Assembly: GCA_965225625.1 (NCBI GenBank)
Contig: CBDDBH010000020.1
Coordinates: 1-64,000, forward strand
DNA length: 64,000 nucleotides
Direction of reading: 5' to 3'
Source: CBDDBH01 sp965225625
GTDB lineage: Bacteria > Pseudomonadota > Gammaproteobacteria > JADZEE01
Made by a program: the position numbers and the translations under genes. Below are positions 62,463 to 64,000 of this stretch, in pieces (the stretch's first letter is position 1; every line of letters begins with the position of its first letter). The notes beneath the pieces were generated by a model. The model was not told the origin of the DNA and searched no databases. It worked only from the letters and a program-made list of their open reading frames with translations.

Positions 62463-63638
62463 CTAGATACTTGCTTCGGCTACTTCGGCAAGGATTTCAT
62501 CGTTGTGTTCACCTAGACGCGGGGGATAACGACGATAGGTGGGACCGCCAGCGGACATGTGAATGGGGCTGCCGATCGACTTGACGATGCCGATCAGCGG
62601 ATGCTCCAACTCTACAATCATTCCTCGCGCCAAAGTTTGCGGATCGCTCAATGTGTGATCGGGGAAATTTATCGGTCCGGCCGGAATACCCTGATCCACA
62701 AACGCTTCGACCCATTCGTTAGCGTCGCGCTGCATGAGTATCTCTTCCAACAATGGGATTAAGTCCGCGCGATGTTCGTTACGCTGCGCATTAGTCGCAA
62801 ACCGGGGATCACCCATCAGCGTATCCTCAATCCCCAGCAGAGCACAAAAGCGCTGCCACAGGCGCTCGCTGCCGACGCCGATAATGATTGATTTGTCACG
62901 GGCGCGAACTGGTTGGTATGGGGTGATAGTGGGATGCAAATTACCCATTTTCTTAGGGCGTTCGCTAGTGGCGAAATAGGATCCGCCGATATTTGCGAGC
63001 CAAGTCGTTTGCGCGTCGACCAGAGAGACGTCGATGAACTGTCCCTCGCCCGAGCCGTCGCGCTGATTATCACGCGCATACAGCGCAGACAATATTCCCA
63101 TGGTGGTGTAGATCCCGGCGCTGATGTCCGCCATGGGCGTTGGGAAGCGCAATGGTCCGTCCTTCGCCTCACCGGTCAATGCCATCAATCCAGCTTCGCC
63201 TTGGGCGATGACGTCATAACCACCGCGGTTGGCTTTGGGTCCGGTGTGTCCGTAACCGCTGATCGCCGCATAGACCAGACCCGGATTAATCTTGTGTAGC
63301 GTCTCTGGATCAATGCGCGCTCGCTCAAGCGACGCCATACGCGGAATATTGGTGATAAACACGTCGGAGCGTGCGACCAGTTGATGGAACACGGACAGGT
63401 CGTCCGGATCCTTGATATTCAGTTCCAGGCTGCGTTTATTGCGATTTACAGACATGAAGTAGGCGCTCTCGCCTTCTACAAACGGCGGCCCCCACTTACG
63501 CGCCTGGTCGCCTTCGTCGCGCCGTTCAATCTTGATCACGTCTGCGCCCAGGTCGCCGAGCATCATGCTGCAATAGGGACCGGCGAGTGCCTCCGTCATT
63601 TCCAGCACGCGAATGTTGCTCAGTGGTGATGATTGCAT
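62463..63638 (-). CDS. CaiB/BaiF-family CoA-transferase
   Basis: 391 residues from the ATG at 63638. Type III CoA-transferase motifs: LSNIRVLEMTEALAGPYC, MMLGDLGADVIKIER, YFMSVNRNKRSLELNIK, ISGYGHTGP, the catalytic Asp in NRGGYDVIAQ (about 170) and FPTPMADISAGIY. It moves CoA between carboxylic acids (formate, oxalate, succinate or aromatic acids). The start is 9 bp after the stop of an M20 amidohydrolase gene on the same strand, so they form an operon. Confidence 0.92.
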   Translation of the reverse strand: MQSSPLSNIRVLEMTEALAGPYCSMMLGDLGADVIKIERRDEGDQARKWGPPFVEGESAYFMSVNRNKRSLELNIKDPDDLSVFHQLVARSDVFITNIPRMASLERARIDPETLHKINPGLVYAAISGYGHTGPKANRGGYDVIAQGEAGLMALTGEAKDGPLRFPTPMADISAGIYTTMGILSALYARDNQRDGSGEGQFIDVSLVDAQTTWLANIGGSYFATSERPKKMGNLHPTITPYQPVRARDKSIIIGVGSERLWQRFCALLGIEDTLMGDPRFATNAQRNEHRADLIPLLEEILMQRDANEWVEAFVDQGIPAGPINFPDHTLSDPQTLARGMIVELEHPLIGIVKSIGSPIHMSAGGPTYRRYPPRLGEHNDEILAEVAEASI

Positions 63639-63646
63639 GGCATGCC

Positions 63647-64000
63647 TCAGGGTTTTGCAAACAGCGACATGGCCGACGCGCTCATCGCCTCTACCGCGCC
63701 AGATATCGTTGCTTCCGGTAGCGGTGCGTAAAACGGCGAATGTAATGACGGCAATGCTTTGCCGGAGTCGCCGGCAGCCGAAATTCTTTCCGGAGCGATG
63801 CTTCCGACCCATACCATCAGACTTGGGATGCGTGGCTCAACTCTTCCATAGCGACCAAAGTCCTCACCGCCCATCACGGGTTTGCGGATATAAACGCGAT
63901 CAGTGCCGAGTTGCGTTTTCAAAACCGCATCGATACGGGCGCTCAATTCAGGATTGTTATACAGCGAGGGCGTGTACTCATCGCTGAATTTCACGATCGG
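63647..64000 (-). CDS. M20-family amidohydrolase, C-terminal part (runs off the window)
   Basis: About 117 codons of the 3' end are inside the window; the gene continues beyond base 64000. The sequence VMGGEDFGRYGRVEP with the metal-binding Glu-Asp, MVWVGS and SLHSPFYAP (His ligand) is the C-terminal signature of M20D/hippurate-hydrolase-like amidohydrolases. Together with the CoA-transferase it suggests hydrolysis of an N-acyl or amide compound followed by CoA transfer to the freed acid. Confidence 0.85.
   Translation of the reverse strand, partial: PIVKFSDEYTPSLYNNPELSARIDAVLKTQLGTDRVYIRKPVMGGEDFGRYGRVEPRIPSLMVWVGSIAPERISAAGDSGKALPSLHSPFYAPLPEATISGAVEAMSASAMSLFAKP

Overview
The window looks like a chromosomal segment of an aerobic, heterotrophic gammaproteobacterium-like organism. 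Supporting signs are an E. coli-type dihydroorotase (pyrC), an Lrp/ald divergent pair, a tRNA-Ile(CAU) with an encoded CCA end, a TonB-dependent receptor, and strong Shine-Dalgarno sequences. No rRNA, CRISPR array, prophage or replication origin was seen. The taxonomic statement is inference from gene types only.

Layout. 1-2.6 kb: a decayed IS1595-type transposase, then an overlapping two-gene module (unknown protein plus PIN-domain nuclease). 2.5-8.4 kb: a 3'-truncated flavin halogenase-like gene, an EthD-like protein, a DUF3179 membrane protein, two broken small genes, a long inverted repeat and a MetE-like zinc protein. 8.9-13.4 kb: hydantoinase/acetone-carboxylase-type hyuA (one frameshift) and hyuB with a fused C-terminal zinc domain. 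13.5-31.5 kb: an aromatic-degradation island with a TonB receptor, three Rieske oxygenase alpha subunits (one fused in frame to the start of an LLM flavin oxidoreductase), a VAO/4-cresol-dehydrogenase-type flavoprotein, two extradiol dioxygenases, a meta-cleavage hydrolase, an SnoaL-CDGSH fusion, a DsbA-like protein, a cupin, an EthD protein and an ACMSD-like amidohydrolase. Many genes at 19.7-26.5 kb carry +1/-1 changes, often in short homopolymers.

31.5-39.3 kb is a gene graveyard and junction zone. It holds IS91- and IS256-like transposase scraps, a second vestigial copy of the hyuB 3' end, a broken PhyH gene, a BKACE fragment abutting an aldehyde dehydrogenase fragment, direct repeats, an orphan RHH antitoxin with its palindromic operator, and a tRNA-Ile(CAU) gene interrupted by a 234-nt group I intron next to an HNH endonuclease remnant. 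39.4-43.2 kb is a nested insertion-sequence structure: two oppositely oriented IS1182-type copies (844-bp inverted repeat) around a 1.63-kb IS3-family element.

43.5-64 kb is intact and conventional: an HsaA-like flavin monooxygenase, a DmsC-like membrane protein, thiolase, alanine dehydrogenase with its Lrp-type regulator, an acyl-CoA ligase / tartrate-malate dehydrogenase-like / acyl-CoA dehydrogenase run, a tungsten-type aldehyde ferredoxin oxidoreductase, a Tat-exported amidohydrolase/decarboxylase, two ThDP enzymes (ilvB and a paralogue), pyrC, an SnoaL-like protein, a lipoprotein, a CaiB/BaiF CoA-transferase and the 3' end of an M20 amidohydrolase that leaves the window.

Functionally, the genes fit import of a hydrophobic or aromatic substrate, ring hydroxylation, extradiol cleavage, hydrolysis or decarboxylation of the ring-fission product, and CoA-linked degradation. 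The reductase/ferredoxin partners and Rieske beta subunits are not in the window.
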